This document shows, one piece after another, positions 30,648 to 39,466 of a stretch of DNA of 64,000 bases; position 1 is the stretch's first letter, and every line of letters begins with the position of its first letter. The translations under genes and the position numbers were made by a program. The DNA lies in contig NZ_CP040428.1 in assembly GCF_005671395.1 (NCBI RefSeq), positions 4,216,001 to 4,280,000 of the forward strand, given 5' to 3'. Under the pieces are notes generated by a model that saw nothing but the letters and a program-made list of their open reading frames with translations, did no database searches and had not been told where the DNA came from. Source of the stretch: Jejubacter calystegiae (GTDB lineage Bacteria; Pseudomonadota; Gammaproteobacteria; Enterobacterales; Enterobacteriaceae).

Positions 30648-32078
30648 TTACAACTGACGGATAGTCTGAGCTATTTGGTTTACCTGCCTGACTGCGATAA
30701 AAAGCGCATTAACCAGTGGCACAGTCACATGGGTTGATATACCTGCCAACCAGATATGCTCTGGATTTGATGAATGGGTAAATGGAAGCTGTAGCTCAGA
30801 TGATAATCGATGGGGAGGAACTAAAGATCCTGAAGCTTCCGAGAGAATAAATGAATTTTTAGTTACGATATTTGATGGATAATCATAACCCATAGCACAG
30901 ATGACTGTTTCAAAGGTGCTCTCTCCTTCCTGAAGACCATTAATTATCCAGCCTGAATGTGTTTTCCACACCGCCAGATGGTTTAGTTTTTCACAACTGA
31001 ACAATCCTTCGCTAGCGTAGTTTAGCAATTTTTCCGCATTCTGTAATGGCATCGCACCAATATATCGCTCCGTTTTTTTTATCTCTTTTTTAAGTAGTTC
31101 TTTATATGTAAAAGGCAAACTTAAAAACATATTGTTAATAATTTCGACCAACCCCACTATAACAAATTGCCATTCAGTTTGATTGCTGCGTGCCAATTCA
31201 GCCTCCTCCCCAAGACGCTGTATAACATCAGAAGCAAAGCTAAATTGTTTTTTTACTGGCGTTTCTGATGTATCTGCCAGCATCTGTAGAAAACACTTTC
31301 TTATATTCGGTATAAAATTATGTTCCGTAAAATTTGTAACCCGTAATTTGTATAACAGAGAGGCTGGTATTGAGCGATATACCAGTGCTGACCGAACAGC
31401 AGGAAGTTCGCCAGAAGGAGAGGTTAGTTTTACTCTGCAACCATGACGACACAGGACTAATGCCGCATCTATCGCCGAAAGCTTTGTGCCAATTATCAGG
31501 ACATCACTACCTGGACGGATATGTTGTTGCATTAAATTTTCCGGATATGGTGACGAAAAGAAATGGCTGCTATTCTGGTACGGTCTGAATGCCTTCAGGA
31601 TTTTTGGGTTTCCATAGCCGGTACAAACGATAACATCATTGGTAATAACTTTCCTGCCATTATCTGTATATATCTGATAGTCTCCATTACTCTGGCGCTT
31701 GATACATTTGCCTGATCCTTTTATAAAGTCAACAGTTATTCCATAGTTATGGGCTAAATTCAAATAGTCATGATATCGTTGCCTGATATATTCTCCGATC
31801 ATTTTCCTGGAAATAAAACTGACTGAAGTGCAGTTTACATTTCGTTGTTTTTGTAAGTAGTGCAACAAATCATTATACTCAGGTGGCAACAGTGACATGA
31901 GTTCGACAGAGGTATTGCATAATACTTCAGGATGTTGATTTGCATAAACCTGACCAACCCCAGGTTCGTAAGCATCAATCAGCACAATCTTTTTACAAGC
32001 ACGATGGCGCACCAGTGCAATAAATGCGGCTATTCCAGTTGCGCCAGCACCAATAATTGAAACATGTCTTTCGCTCAT
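30648..32078 (-). CDS. AT-rich FAD/NAD(P)-binding oxidoreductase of unknown substrate
   Basis: 476 residues from ATG 32078 (AGGA 8 bp ahead; a TTG five codons earlier is the alternative). An N-terminal nucleotide-binding motif SIIGAGATGIAAF (residues 7-19) is followed by GVGQVYANQHPEVLCNTSVE; this and a second Rossmann-like segment VLIIGTKLSAIDAAL (about 195) and late CAMGYDYPSN resemble the NAD_binding_9/flavin monooxygenase-like group. Codon choice is visibly AT-rich beside GC-rich neighbours, pointing to horizontal acquisition. It occupies the place where E. coli has pdeD between sdaA and yoaE. I do not recognise a specific function. Confidence 0.7.
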   Translation of the reverse strand: MSERHVSIIGAGATGIAAFIALVRHRACKKIVLIDAYEPGVGQVYANQHPEVLCNTSVELMSLLPPEYNDLLHYLQKQRNVNCTSVSFISRKMIGEYIRQRYHDYLNLAHNYGITVDFIKGSGKCIKRQSNGDYQIYTDNGRKVITNDVIVCTGYGNPKILKAFRPYQNSSHFFSSPYPENLMQQHIRPGSDVLIIGTKLSAIDAALVLCRHGCRVKLTSPSGELPAVRSALVYRSIPASLLYKLRVTNFTEHNFIPNIRKCFLQMLADTSETPVKKQFSFASDVIQRLGEEAELARSNQTEWQFVIVGLVEIINNMFLSLPFTYKELLKKEIKKTERYIGAMPLQNAEKLLNYASEGLFSCEKLNHLAVWKTHSGWIINGLQEGESTFETVICAMGYDYPSNIVTKNSFILSEASGSLVPPHRLSSELQLPFTHSSNPEHIWLAGISTHVTVPLVNALFIAVRQVNQIAQTIRQL

Positions 32079-32383
32079 ACTCCCTATCCTCAAGCTGCTG
32101 ATTTCACCTTGACAGGAGTAGTATAGAACTAAAAATATTTTTCAGACATTTTAATTTTGGTAATTAAAAAACCAACCCCCGTAGAATTGCCACCAATTAA
32201 ATTGGTTTCGTGAGGCTGGATTCTCTTAATAATAAAGTTAACGCTGAATATTTTTCCAGACTCTGGAGTCATTGACGCCATTGCCTTTTATGGTGCTGTG
32301 AGAAGTAAATAATAACGGCTGCAACCTATTCATCACGGGTCTGACATATCTTAAACGCCTGCCGAACCGGCAGGCGTTTTTTA
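32079..32383. other. AT-rich gap upstream of the flavoprotein gene
   Basis: This 305-base gap holds a minus-strand TATACT (32,119-32,124) that could be the -10 of the flavoprotein gene, small inverted repeats near 32,260 (GACTC-TG-GAGTC), and the plus-strand terminator at 32,353-32,385. No open frame of note. Confidence 0.5.
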
Positions 32384-32385
32384 TT
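32353..32385 (+). terminator. Orphan plus-strand terminator at the yoaE 3' end
   Basis: Stem AAACGCCTGCC/GGCAGGCGTTT with T6 on the plus strand; on the minus strand (yoaE) the T-tract is only three. No plus-strand gene now precedes it. In E. coli pdeD ends facing yoaE here, so it may be a relic of a lost pdeD. It probably still ends yoaE transcripts. Confidence 0.75.
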
Positions 32386-33946
32386 ACTCGTCTTCGTCTT
32401 CGTCGGGCGGTGACTCTTTCACCACCCGCACCAGATCCACCCGGTAGTCGCTGGCTTCCACCACCTGAATACGCAGCGGCGGCAGCGCAATCTCTTCACC
32501 CACTTTCGGGATCTGGCCGTGGGCATCAATCACCAGACCCGCCACGGTAGCAATATCCGCGTCTTCATCCACCAGGGTAGTGACATCCAGGTGCTGCTGA
32601 AGGGCATGCAGATCGGTGGAACCTTTGACCAGCCAGCCGTCACCGTCGGCAACGATCTCCGGAGTTTCGTCATCGTCCGGGAACTCACCGGCAATGGCTT
32701 CCAGCACGTCTACCGGCGTGACCAGCCCCTGCACCACACCGAATTCGTTAGTCACCATCACGAAGCTGCCACGCGCCCGGCGCAGAACGCTCAGCAGCGC
32801 AATGGGATCCAGCGTTTCAGGTACTACGATAACCGGCGTTGAGGCCGACCAGGCCGCTACGTCGACGCCGTCGTCCAGCGCCACCAGCAGCTCTTTGGCG
32901 CGAACCACGCCAATCAGCTCATCCAGTTCGCCGTGACACACCGGGAACAGGCTGTGGGGCGATGAGAGCAACTGCTGGCGTATCTCCTCCAGCGGCAGAC
33001 TGGCATCGACCCAGCTTATCTCACCGCGCGGCGTCATAATGCTGCGCAACGAACGGGAAGCCAGAGTCAGTACGCCGTTAATCATATAGCGCTCTTCATC
33101 GGCGAAGCCTTCGTGCGGGACTGGCATGACTACCGGCCCTTCCGGCTCGCTCTGGTTAGCACTATCGCGACGATTGCCCATCAGGCGCAGAATGGCTTCG
33201 GCGGTACGGGCACGTAGCGGCCGCTGAGACTGATTACGGATAAAGTTACGGCGCGCTATCTGGTTAAACACCTCAATCAGGATAGAGAAGCCAATGGCCG
33301 CGTACAGGTAGCCTTTCGGAATATGGAAACCGAAGCCTTCCGCCACCAGGCTCAGACCAATCATCAACAGGAAGCTCAGACAGAGCACCACCACCGTAGG
33401 GTGAGCGTTCACGAAGTTGGTCAGAGGCTTAGAGGCCAGCAGCATCACGCCCATGGCGATGATCACCGCCGCCATCATGACCGGCAGATCGTTTACCATT
33501 CCGACCGCGGTAATAACCGCATCCAGTGAGAAGACCGCATCCAGTACCACTATCTGCAACACCACCACCCAGAAGCTGGCATAGCCCTTACCGTGCTCGC
33601 CGTCGTGCTGGCGGTTTTCCAGCCGTTCATGGAGCTCCGTAGTCGCCTTGAACAGCAGAAACAGGCCCCCCACCAGCATGATCAGATCGCGCCCCGAGAA
33701 GGTGAAGTCCCAGACGCTGAACAGCGGTTTGGTTAACGTGACCAGCCATGAGATCAGCGACAGCAGACCCAGACGCATAATCAGCGCCAGCGACAGACCG
33801 ATCAGACGCGCTTTATCACGCTGCTTCGGCGGCAGTTTGTCGGCAAGGATTGCGATAAACACCAGGTTATCAATCCCCAGCACAATCTCAAGCACTACCA
33901 GCGTCAGCAGGCCGGCCCAGATTGACGGGTCCATTAACAGTTCCAT
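32384..33946 (-). CDS. yoaE: TerC/CBS/CorC-HlyC inner-membrane protein YoaE
   Basis: 520 residues (E. coli 518). N-terminal TerC domain with about 7 membrane segments ([43 protein letters not shown]), two CBS domains (about 300-420) and a CorC/HlyC C-terminal domain; acidic tail. TerC proteins are linked to metal (manganese) and tellurite handling; the role of YoaE itself is unproven. Divergent from manX. Confidence 0.93.
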   Translation of the reverse strand: MELLMDPSIWAGLLTLVVLEIVLGIDNLVFIAILADKLPPKQRDKARLIGLSLALIMRLGLLSLISWLVTLTKPLFSVWDFTFSGRDLIMLVGGLFLLFKATTELHERLENRQHDGEHGKGYASFWVVVLQIVVLDAVFSLDAVITAVGMVNDLPVMMAAVIIAMGVMLLASKPLTNFVNAHPTVVVLCLSFLLMIGLSLVAEGFGFHIPKGYLYAAIGFSILIEVFNQIARRNFIRNQSQRPLRARTAEAILRLMGNRRDSANQSEPEGPVVMPVPHEGFADEERYMINGVLTLASRSLRSIMTPRGEISWVDASLPLEEIRQQLLSSPHSLFPVCHGELDELIGVVRAKELLVALDDGVDVAAWSASTPVIVVPETLDPIALLSVLRRARGSFVMVTNEFGVVQGLVTPVDVLEAIAGEFPDDDETPEIVADGDGWLVKGSTDLHALQQHLDVTTLVDEDADIATVAGLVIDAHGQIPKVGEEIALPPLRIQVVEASDYRVDLVRVVKESPPDEDEDE

Positions 33947-34211
33947 GACAAGCTCCGAAAACAGGAATGATCAAAGCGTACACCGCAAATCTCGGGCACA
34001 AAAAGGCAGAAGAAAGCAGAACGTGGGCACGGGCCCAGAGGATGAAAAGTTGCGCAGCAGGTGCTGCTCAATAAACAACGTCGGTGACGGTCCATACGGA
34101 GGGCAACTGCCCAAAGCTCCTTACAAAATGGTCAGAACGGCTAACATAACAGAGGGATTAACCTTCTGGCAAAGATTTACCAGACTTTGCAATACCTCTA
34201 ACAAAGGGAAA

Positions 34212-34231
34212 AGAGTGACTGATTTCACAAA
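34212..34231. promoter_or_regulatory. CRP site upstream of manXYZ
   Basis: AGTGA-CTGATT-TCACA matches both CRP half sites with correct spacing. Confidence 0.72.
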
Positions 34232-34297
34232 AGTTTTTTATTCTTTAACCAAAGATGATTTATCGAAGTTCATCACAAAAATTATTTTTTCACTGTC

Positions 34298-34320
34298 TAA
34301 AATAAATCGCGGTTTTTTAG
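34298..34320. promoter_or_regulatory. Candidate Mlc operator of manXYZ
   Basis: An A-rich arm, a central TCGCGG and a T-rich arm give a loose inverted repeat like known Mlc sites, 84 bp before manX. Confidence 0.3.
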
Positions 34321-34403
34321 ATAAATCTTAATAACCCTTGTCTGAATCGATTCACTCTGATCAGAGCATACAGAGTGGCTGGCGACACAACAGGAGGTAG
34401 CAG

Positions 34404-35384
34404 GTGACCATTGCTATTGTGATAGGCACGCACGGCTGGGCAGCGGAGCAGTTGTTAAAAACTGCCGAAATGCTGCTTGGCGAGCAGGAGAACGTAGGCT
34501 GGATCGATTTCGTCCCGGGGGAAAATGCAGAAACCCTGATCGAAAAATATCAGGCCCAGTTGCAGAAACTGGATACCGCTAAGGGTGTTCTGTTCCTGGT
34601 AGATACATGGGGAGGCAGCCCATTCAACGCAGCCAGTCGCATCGTGGTGGATAAAGAGGGCTATGAGGTCATCGCCGGGGTCAATATCCCGATGCTGGTC
34701 GAAACCCTGATGGCCCGTGACGACGATCCCAGCTTTGATGAACTGGTGGCGGTGGCGGTTGAAACTGGTCGCGAAGGCGTTAAAGCGCTGAAAGCCAAAC
34801 CGGTTGAACCGGCTCAGCCTGCCGCTCCCGTAGCGGCAACAGTAGCCGCGCCACAACCGGCCGCGCCCGCGAAACCCATGGGCCCCAATGACTATATGGT
34901 CATCGGCCTGGCGCGTATCGACGACCGTCTGATTCATGGACAGGTCGCCACCCGCTGGACCAAAGAGACCAACGTCACCCGCATTATCGTAGTCAGTGAC
35001 GAAGTAGCCGCCGATCAGGTGCGTAAAACCCTGCTCACCCAGGTCGCTCCGCCCGGGGTCACCGCCCACGTGGTGGACGTCGCCAAAATGATCCGCGTCT
35101 ATAACAACCCGAAATACGCCGGTCAGCGCGTGATGCTGCTGTTCACCAATCCGACCGACGTCGAACGGCTGGTGGAAGGCGGCGTGAAGATCACCACGGT
35201 GAATATTGGCGGTATGGCCTATCGCCAGGGTAAGACCCAGGTGAACAACGCGGTGTCGGTGGACGAAAAAGATATTGCCGCCTTTAACCACCTCAACGAG
35301 CGCGGCATTGAGCTGGAAGTCCGTAAAGTCGCCAGCGATCCCAAACTCAAGATGATGGACCTGATTAGCAAAATAGATAAATAG
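34404..35384 (+). CDS. manX: Mannose PTS EIIAB component
   Basis: 326 residues (E. coli 323), GTG start at 34404 after AGGAGG. IIA domain with phospho-histidine His10 (IGTHGW), an Ala/Pro hinge (about 135-158), then IIB with the second histidine in RIDDRLIHGQVATRW. Cytoplasmic phosphocarrier for mannose, glucose, glucosamine and related hexoses. First gene of manXYZ. Confidence 0.97.
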   Translation: MTIAIVIGTHGWAAEQLLKTAEMLLGEQENVGWIDFVPGENAETLIEKYQAQLQKLDTAKGVLFLVDTWGGSPFNAASRIVVDKEGYEVIAGVNIPMLVETLMARDDDPSFDELVAVAVETGREGVKALKAKPVEPAQPAAPVAATVAAPQPAAPAKPMGPNDYMVIGLARIDDRLIHGQVATRWTKETNVTRIIVVSDEVAADQVRKTLLTQVAPPGVTAHVVDVAKMIRVYNNPKYAGQRVMLLFTNPTDVERLVEGGVKITTVNIGGMAYRQGKTQVNNAVSVDEKDIAAFNHLNERGIELEVRKVASDPKLKMMDLISKIDK

Positions 35385-35454
35385 ACGAAACCAGCCGGTT
35401 TCACTGTGCTCAGCTTTTCACATTTAGTCTGACTACGTTTATAGGAGAAGTACA

Positions 35455-36255
35455 ATGGAGATAACCACTCTTCAGATTGTGCTGGTATTTATCGTCGCCT
35501 GTATTGCGGGTATGGAATCAATCCTCGATGAATTCCAGTTTCACCGCCCACTGGTCGCCTGTACGCTGGTTGGCGCCGTTCTGGGTGATATGAAAACCGG
35601 TATCATCATCGGGGGCACCCTGGAGATGATCGCTCTTGGCTGGATGAACATCGGCGCCGCCGTGGCACCGGACGCCGCCCTGGCCTCAATTATTTCCACC
35701 ATTCTGGTTATTGCCGGACATCAAAGCATCGGCGCCGGTATCGCGCTGGCCATTCCGCTGGCGGCCGCAGGCCAGGTGCTGACCATCATCGTTCGTACTA
35801 TCACCGTGGGCTTCCAGCACGCGGCGGACAGCGCGGCGGAAAAAGGCAACCTGACAGCACTTTCCTGGATTCACGTCTCGGCCCTGGTGCTGCAGGCCAT
35901 GCGTATCGCCATCCCGGCGGTTATCGTGGCGTTTTCCGTGGGCACCAGCGAGGTACAAAACCTGCTGAGCGCCATTCCGGAAGTGGTCACTAATGGTCTG
36001 AATATCGCTGGCGGCATGATTGTCGTAGTCGGTTACGCCATGGTCATCAACATGATGCGCGCCGGCTACCTGATGCCCTTCTTTTATCTGGGCTTCGTGA
36101 CCGCAGCATTCACCGACTTCAACCTGGTGGCTCTGGGCGTTATCGGCGCAGTCATGGCCGTGCTCTACATCCAGCTGAGCCCGAAATATAACCGCTCTGC
36201 GGCAGCGCCTGCCCAGGCGGCAACCTCTAACGATCTCGACAACGAACTGGATTAA
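35455..36255 (+). CDS. manY: Mannose PTS EIIC component
   Basis: 266-residue membrane subunit, identical in length to E. coli. The fold begins METTTLQIVLVF-like (here MEITTLQ) with GGTLEMIALGWMNIGAAVAPD, the substrate-binding GGTLE motif. Forms the mannose channel with ManZ; also a phage lambda DNA entry route in E. coli. Confidence 0.97.
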   Translation: MEITTLQIVLVFIVACIAGMESILDEFQFHRPLVACTLVGAVLGDMKTGIIIGGTLEMIALGWMNIGAAVAPDAALASIISTILVIAGHQSIGAGIALAIPLAAAGQVLTIIVRTITVGFQHAADSAAEKGNLTALSWIHVSALVLQAMRIAIPAVIVAFSVGTSEVQNLLSAIPEVVTNGLNIAGGMIVVVGYAMVINMMRAGYLMPFFYLGFVTAAFTDFNLVALGVIGAVMAVLYIQLSPKYNRSAAAPAQAATSNDLDNELD

Positions 36256-36267
36256 CAGGTGAGCGAC

Positions 36268-37119
36268 ATGGTTGATATGACTAAAACGACTACCGAGAAA
36301 AAACTCACTCCGGGCGATATTCGCGGCGTGTTCCTGCGCTCCAACCTGTTCCAGGGGTCATGGAACTTCGAGCGTATGCAGGCGCTGGGCTTCTGCTTCT
36401 CTATGGTGCCGGTGATCCGCCGCCTGTATCCGGAAAATAATGACGCGCGTCGTCAGGCAATTAAGCGTCACCTGGAATTCTTTAACACCCATCCTTATGT
36501 GGCTGCGCCGGTACTGGGCGTCACGATGGCGATGGAAGAGCAGCGCGCCAACGGCGCCGAGATCGACGATGGCGCCATCAACGGGATCAAAGTCGGCCTG
36601 ATGGGGCCGCTGGCTGGAGTCGGCGATCCCATCTACTGGGGTACTGTGCGTCCGGTTTTCGCAGCGCTTGGCGCCGGTATCGCCATGAGCGGCAGCCTGC
36701 TCGGTCCCCTGCTGTTCTTCATTCTGTTCAACCTGGTACGTCTGGCGACCCGCTACTACGGCGTGGCTTACGGCTACCGCAAAGGGGTCGATATCGTGAA
36801 GGATATGGGCGGCGGCTTCCTGCAGAAACTGACGGAGGGGGCGTCGATTCTCGGCCTCTTTGTGATGGGGGCACTGGTGAACAAGTGGACCCACGTCAAC
36901 ATACCGATGGTAGTTTCACGCGTGACCGACCAGACCGGCCAGGAGCAGGTCACTACGGTACAGAATATCCTTGACCAGTTGATGCCGGGCCTGGTACCGC
37001 TGCTGCTCACCTTTGCCTGTATGTGGCTGCTGCGCAAGAAGGTTAACGCGCTGTGGATCATCTGCGGCTTCTTCGTAATTGGTATCGTGGGCTATGCTAT
37101 CGGCCTGTTAGGGCTATAA
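36268..37119 (+). CDS. manZ: Mannose PTS EIID component
   Basis: 283 residues from ATG 36268 (AGGTGAG ahead), equal to E. coli; a GTG at 36259 is possible. RGVFLRSNLFQGSWNFERMQ and GLMGPLAGVGDPI are EIID hallmarks. Ends with membrane helices. Twelve bp after manY; strong terminator follows. Confidence 0.97.
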   Translation: MVDMTKTTTEKKLTPGDIRGVFLRSNLFQGSWNFERMQALGFCFSMVPVIRRLYPENNDARRQAIKRHLEFFNTHPYVAAPVLGVTMAMEEQRANGAEIDDGAINGIKVGLMGPLAGVGDPIYWGTVRPVFAALGAGIAMSGSLLGPLLFFILFNLVRLATRYYGVAYGYRKGVDIVKDMGGGFLQKLTEGASILGLFVMGALVNKWTHVNIPMVVSRVTDQTGQEQVTTVQNILDQLMPGLVPLLLTFACMWLLRKKVNALWIICGFFVIGIVGYAIGLLGL

Positions 37120-37140
37120 TCCAACGCGTTATATTGATAT

Positions 37141-37165
37141 CGCCGGGGCTCGCCCCGGCGTTTTT
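37141..37165 (+). terminator. Terminator of manXYZ
   Basis: Stem CGCCGGGG/CCCCGGCG and five T residues; yobD starts only 12 bp later, so yobD needs read-through or its own promoter. Confidence 0.88.
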
Positions 37166-37176
37166 ATGGAGAAAGT

Positions 37177-37635
37177 ATGGGTCTGACGGACATCATCCTG
37201 ATTGTACTGATTGCGCTAATGCTCGGCTGGGCGCTCTGGGTCGAGATAGTGCCGGAGCGGCGACGTGGCCGCACTCAGCTAAAGGTTCCGCTACTGCGGC
37301 GCAGCCCGGTAGACACCGCTATATTCACCGCTCTACTGGCCATCCTGGTATATAACAACCTGGTGAACCACGGTACCCTGCTTACCACCTGGCTATTATG
37401 TGGAACCGCGCTGCTGGCCATTTATATCGGCTGGCTAAGAACGCCCTGGCTGCGATTTAAAATCGGCGGGTTTTTCTACGGACCGGTATGGATTAGCTAT
37501 CAAAGAATTAGCGGAATGAATTTGTCGGAAGATGGCGTTCTGGTAGTGCAATTAAAAAAACAGCGTCTGCTTATTCGAGTACGAAATATCGACGATCTTG
37601 AGGCGATATATAAAATTATGCTGCGAGGTCAATAG
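37177..37635 (+). CDS. yobD: UPF0266 inner-membrane protein YobD
   Basis: 152 residues, as in E. coli. Three predicted membrane helices in the first 95 residues, then MNLSEDGVLVVQLKKQRLLIRVRNIDDLE, the conserved cytoplasmic end. Function unknown. GGAGAAAG precedes the ATG. Confidence 0.93.
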   Translation: MGLTDIILIVLIALMLGWALWVEIVPERRRGRTQLKVPLLRRSPVDTAIFTALLAILVYNNLVNHGTLLTTWLLCGTALLAIYIGWLRTPWLRFKIGGFFYGPVWISYQRISGMNLSEDGVLVVQLKKQRLLIRVRNIDDLEAIYKIMLRGQ

Positions 37636-37644
37636 GATATAATA

Positions 37645-37665
37645 TAGCCCGGCCTATATTTTATC
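37645..37665. promoter_or_regulatory. Second MntR-like palindrome
   Basis: AATATAG-CCCGGC-CTATATT has perfect 7-bp arms and resembles an MntR site with one changed core base. It also overlaps a possible long-loop hairpin closing with CCGGGCT. Confidence 0.35.
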
Positions 37666-37684
37666 CGGGCTAAAAAATAACCTC

Positions 37685-37706
37685 GGATATAGCAAAGGCT
37701 ATAAAA
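37685..37706. promoter_or_regulatory. MntR box upstream of mntP
   Basis: ATATAGCAAAGGCTATAA keeps the MntR consensus core ATAGCAAAGGCTAT exactly. In E. coli MntR with Mn2+ activates mntP from such a site. Confidence 0.8.
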
Positions 37707-37839
37707 TCATTAACCATAAAAGCCGTCCTGATTAACAAAATCATTACCGATAAAGTCAAATGAAAATCGTTATCAATTGATAAATAATAAATTCCCTCGC
37801 GATTTGATGCTGGCTAAAAAATAAGATAAAGTACGCTCC

Positions 37840-38008
37840 GTTCTTTGGGGAGTAGCCGATCTCCTGGTATCAGGAGATGTACGTGTCAACAGACTCGTGA
37901 CCGAAAGGAAACGTGGCGCGTACGGGCCGGAGTCGTATTCCGGTCAGGCGAGACCATAGCGCATCACTGCTGATACTGGGGGCAGTGGATTTGCGCTATA
38001 TGGTTTTC
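37840..38008 (+). ncRNA. yybP-ykoY manganese riboswitch of mntP
   Basis: The hallmark 5' element CTTTGGGGAGTAGCC begins near 37,843, a hairpin follows (ATCTCC/GGAGAT), and the aptamer closes near GCGAGACCAT (about 37,955). An expression-platform helix pairs ACCATAGCGCA (37,953) with TGCGCTATATGGT (to 38,004) and is followed by four T. This architecture is the known Mn2+ riboswitch of mntP. Confidence 0.9.
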
Positions 38009-38025
38009 CCGGTCAGGACGCTTGA

Positions 38026-38589
38026 ATGAACCTATCCGCCACGCTTCTTCTCGCCTTCGGCATGTCGATGGACGCGTTCGCCGCCTCTATCGGCAAAGGC
38101 GCCACGCTGCAAAAACCCAAATTCTCTGAAGCGTTACGCACCGGCCTAATCTTCGGTGTGGTGGAAGCCATTACCCCGCTTATCGGCTGGGGACTGGGGA
38201 TGCTGGCCAGCAAGGTCGTGATGGAGTGGAACCACTGGGTCGCTTTCGCACTGCTGCTGTTTCTGGGTTGCCGGATGATTATCGAAGGCTTTCGCACCAG
38301 CAGCGACGATGAAGAACCCCGCCAGCGCCACGGATTCTGGCTGCTGGTGACTACGGCCATCGCCACCAGTCTGGACGCCATGGCGGTCGGCGTTGGTCTT
38401 GCCTTCCTGAAGGTCAACATCATTCATACCGCGCTGGCCATTGGCTGCGCCACCATGATGATGTCGACCCTGGGTATGATGGTGGGCCGCTTTATCGGCC
38501 CGCTGCTCGGTAAGCGCGCCGAAATTCTCGGCGGCGTTGTTCTGATAGGTATCGGTATCCAGATCCTCTGGAGTCATTTCACTGGCTGA
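38026..38589 (+). CDS. mntP: Manganese exporter MntP
   Basis: 187 residues (E. coli 188). Six membrane helices in two LysE-like repeats; each repeat carries the acidic motif MSMDAFAAS or TSLDAMAVG, which lines the Mn2+ path. Expression is under the riboswitch and MntR box upstream. Convergent with rlmA, whose stop lies adjacent. Confidence 0.96.
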   Translation: MNLSATLLLAFGMSMDAFAASIGKGATLQKPKFSEALRTGLIFGVVEAITPLIGWGLGMLASKVVMEWNHWVAFALLLFLGCRMIIEGFRTSSDDEEPRQRHGFWLLVTTAIATSLDAMAVGVGLAFLKVNIIHTALAIGCATMMMSTLGMMVGRFIGPLLGKRAEILGGVVLIGIGIQILWSHFTG

Positions 38590-39402
38590 TTATCCTTCCT
38601 GCCGGCGCCAGACCCGTACCACAAAATCCGTTTCGCAGGCGAATGCCTGCGCCTCGTCCAGCTGTTGCCAGACTTCCGGGCGCGCCCGCCAGGCGAACGG
38701 CGTCATCTGTAACAGCGCCCGGGCCTGATCGCCCGGCAGCTGCATAGTCCAGCCCGGCGTCAGGGTCTGCGCCAGTTCAAAGCCTTCCAGTCGCTCTTCC
38801 CGATTCGGATGAAGCTGGACCTCACGATAAATCAGCGCTTTAAGCTGTACCAGATGGCGGGGCCCCGGGGTAACGGTCACCAGAATCCCCCCAGGTCGCA
38901 CCACCCGCGCCAGCTCTGCGGCGCTGCACGGCGCATAAATGCGCACTACGGCGTCGAAACACCGATCGGCAAAAGGCAACCGATGGCTGGAGGCCACACA
39001 AAAGCGAACCTGTGGGTAACGCTTCGCCCCATAGCGGATAGCGACCTTTGAAACATCCAGACCGTAACACTCACTCCCCTGCCCCAGCGCCCCGGCAAAG
39101 GCCGAGGTGTAATAGCCTTCACCGCAGCCGATATCCAGCACCCGTCCATCTTCGGGCAGCGCCCCGGACAGAACCGCCGTTACCGCATCACGCAGCGGCT
39201 GATAGTATCCCGCATCCAGAAATGCCCTGCGGGCGCGCATCATCTCTGCGCTGTCCCCCGGCTCCCTTGAGCGCTTATGCTGTACCGGCAGCAGATTGAC
39301 ATATCCCTCTTTGGCCCTGTCGAACTGATGCCCCGCTGGACAGCGGAACTGCGTGGATTGCTCGGTCAGCGGTGCGTGACATAGCGGACAAACAAAGGAC
39401 AT
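38590..39402 (-). CDS. rlmA: 23S rRNA (guanine-745-N1) methyltransferase
   Basis: 270 residues from ATG 39402, giving [12 protein letters not shown]; the longer frame to 39489 is not conserved. N-terminal zinc ribbon (CPLC...CPAGH), then the SAM-binding [12 protein letters not shown] (about 90-101) and [10 protein letters not shown]. Methylates G745 in helix 35 of 23S rRNA. Confidence 0.95.
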   Translation of the reverse strand: MSFVCPLCHAPLTEQSTQFRCPAGHQFDRAKEGYVNLLPVQHKRSREPGDSAEMMRARRAFLDAGYYQPLRDAVTAVLSGALPEDGRVLDIGCGEGYYTSAFAGALGQGSECYGLDVSKVAIRYGAKRYPQVRFCVASSHRLPFADRCFDAVVRIYAPCSAAELARVVRPGGILVTVTPGPRHLVQLKALIYREVQLHPNREERLEGFELAQTLTPGWTMQLPGDQARALLQMTPFAWRARPEVWQQLDEAQAFACETDFVVRVWRRQEG

Positions 39403-39466
39403 GGTGGCTCCGGGATCTAAAAACGAGGGGCGCAGTGTACCGCTGCGCCCCTCGTCAGGGAAGCCA

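Larger units (their letters stand above)
33947..34403. other. yoaE-manX divergent control region
   Basis: A 457-base gap, AT-rich from 34,180 onward. It holds a near-consensus CRP site (34,212-34,231) and a TAAAA...CGCG...TTTTTTA element (34,298-34,320) reminiscent of Mlc sites. In E. coli manXYZ is controlled by CRP and Mlc. No small gene recognised. Confidence 0.6.

Noticed and set aside
37640-37676. Terminator of yobD (CCCGG...CCGGG hairpin)
   Set aside because: The stem exists but is followed by A residues on the plus strand and no T-run on the minus strand, so it is not a standard terminator in either direction.
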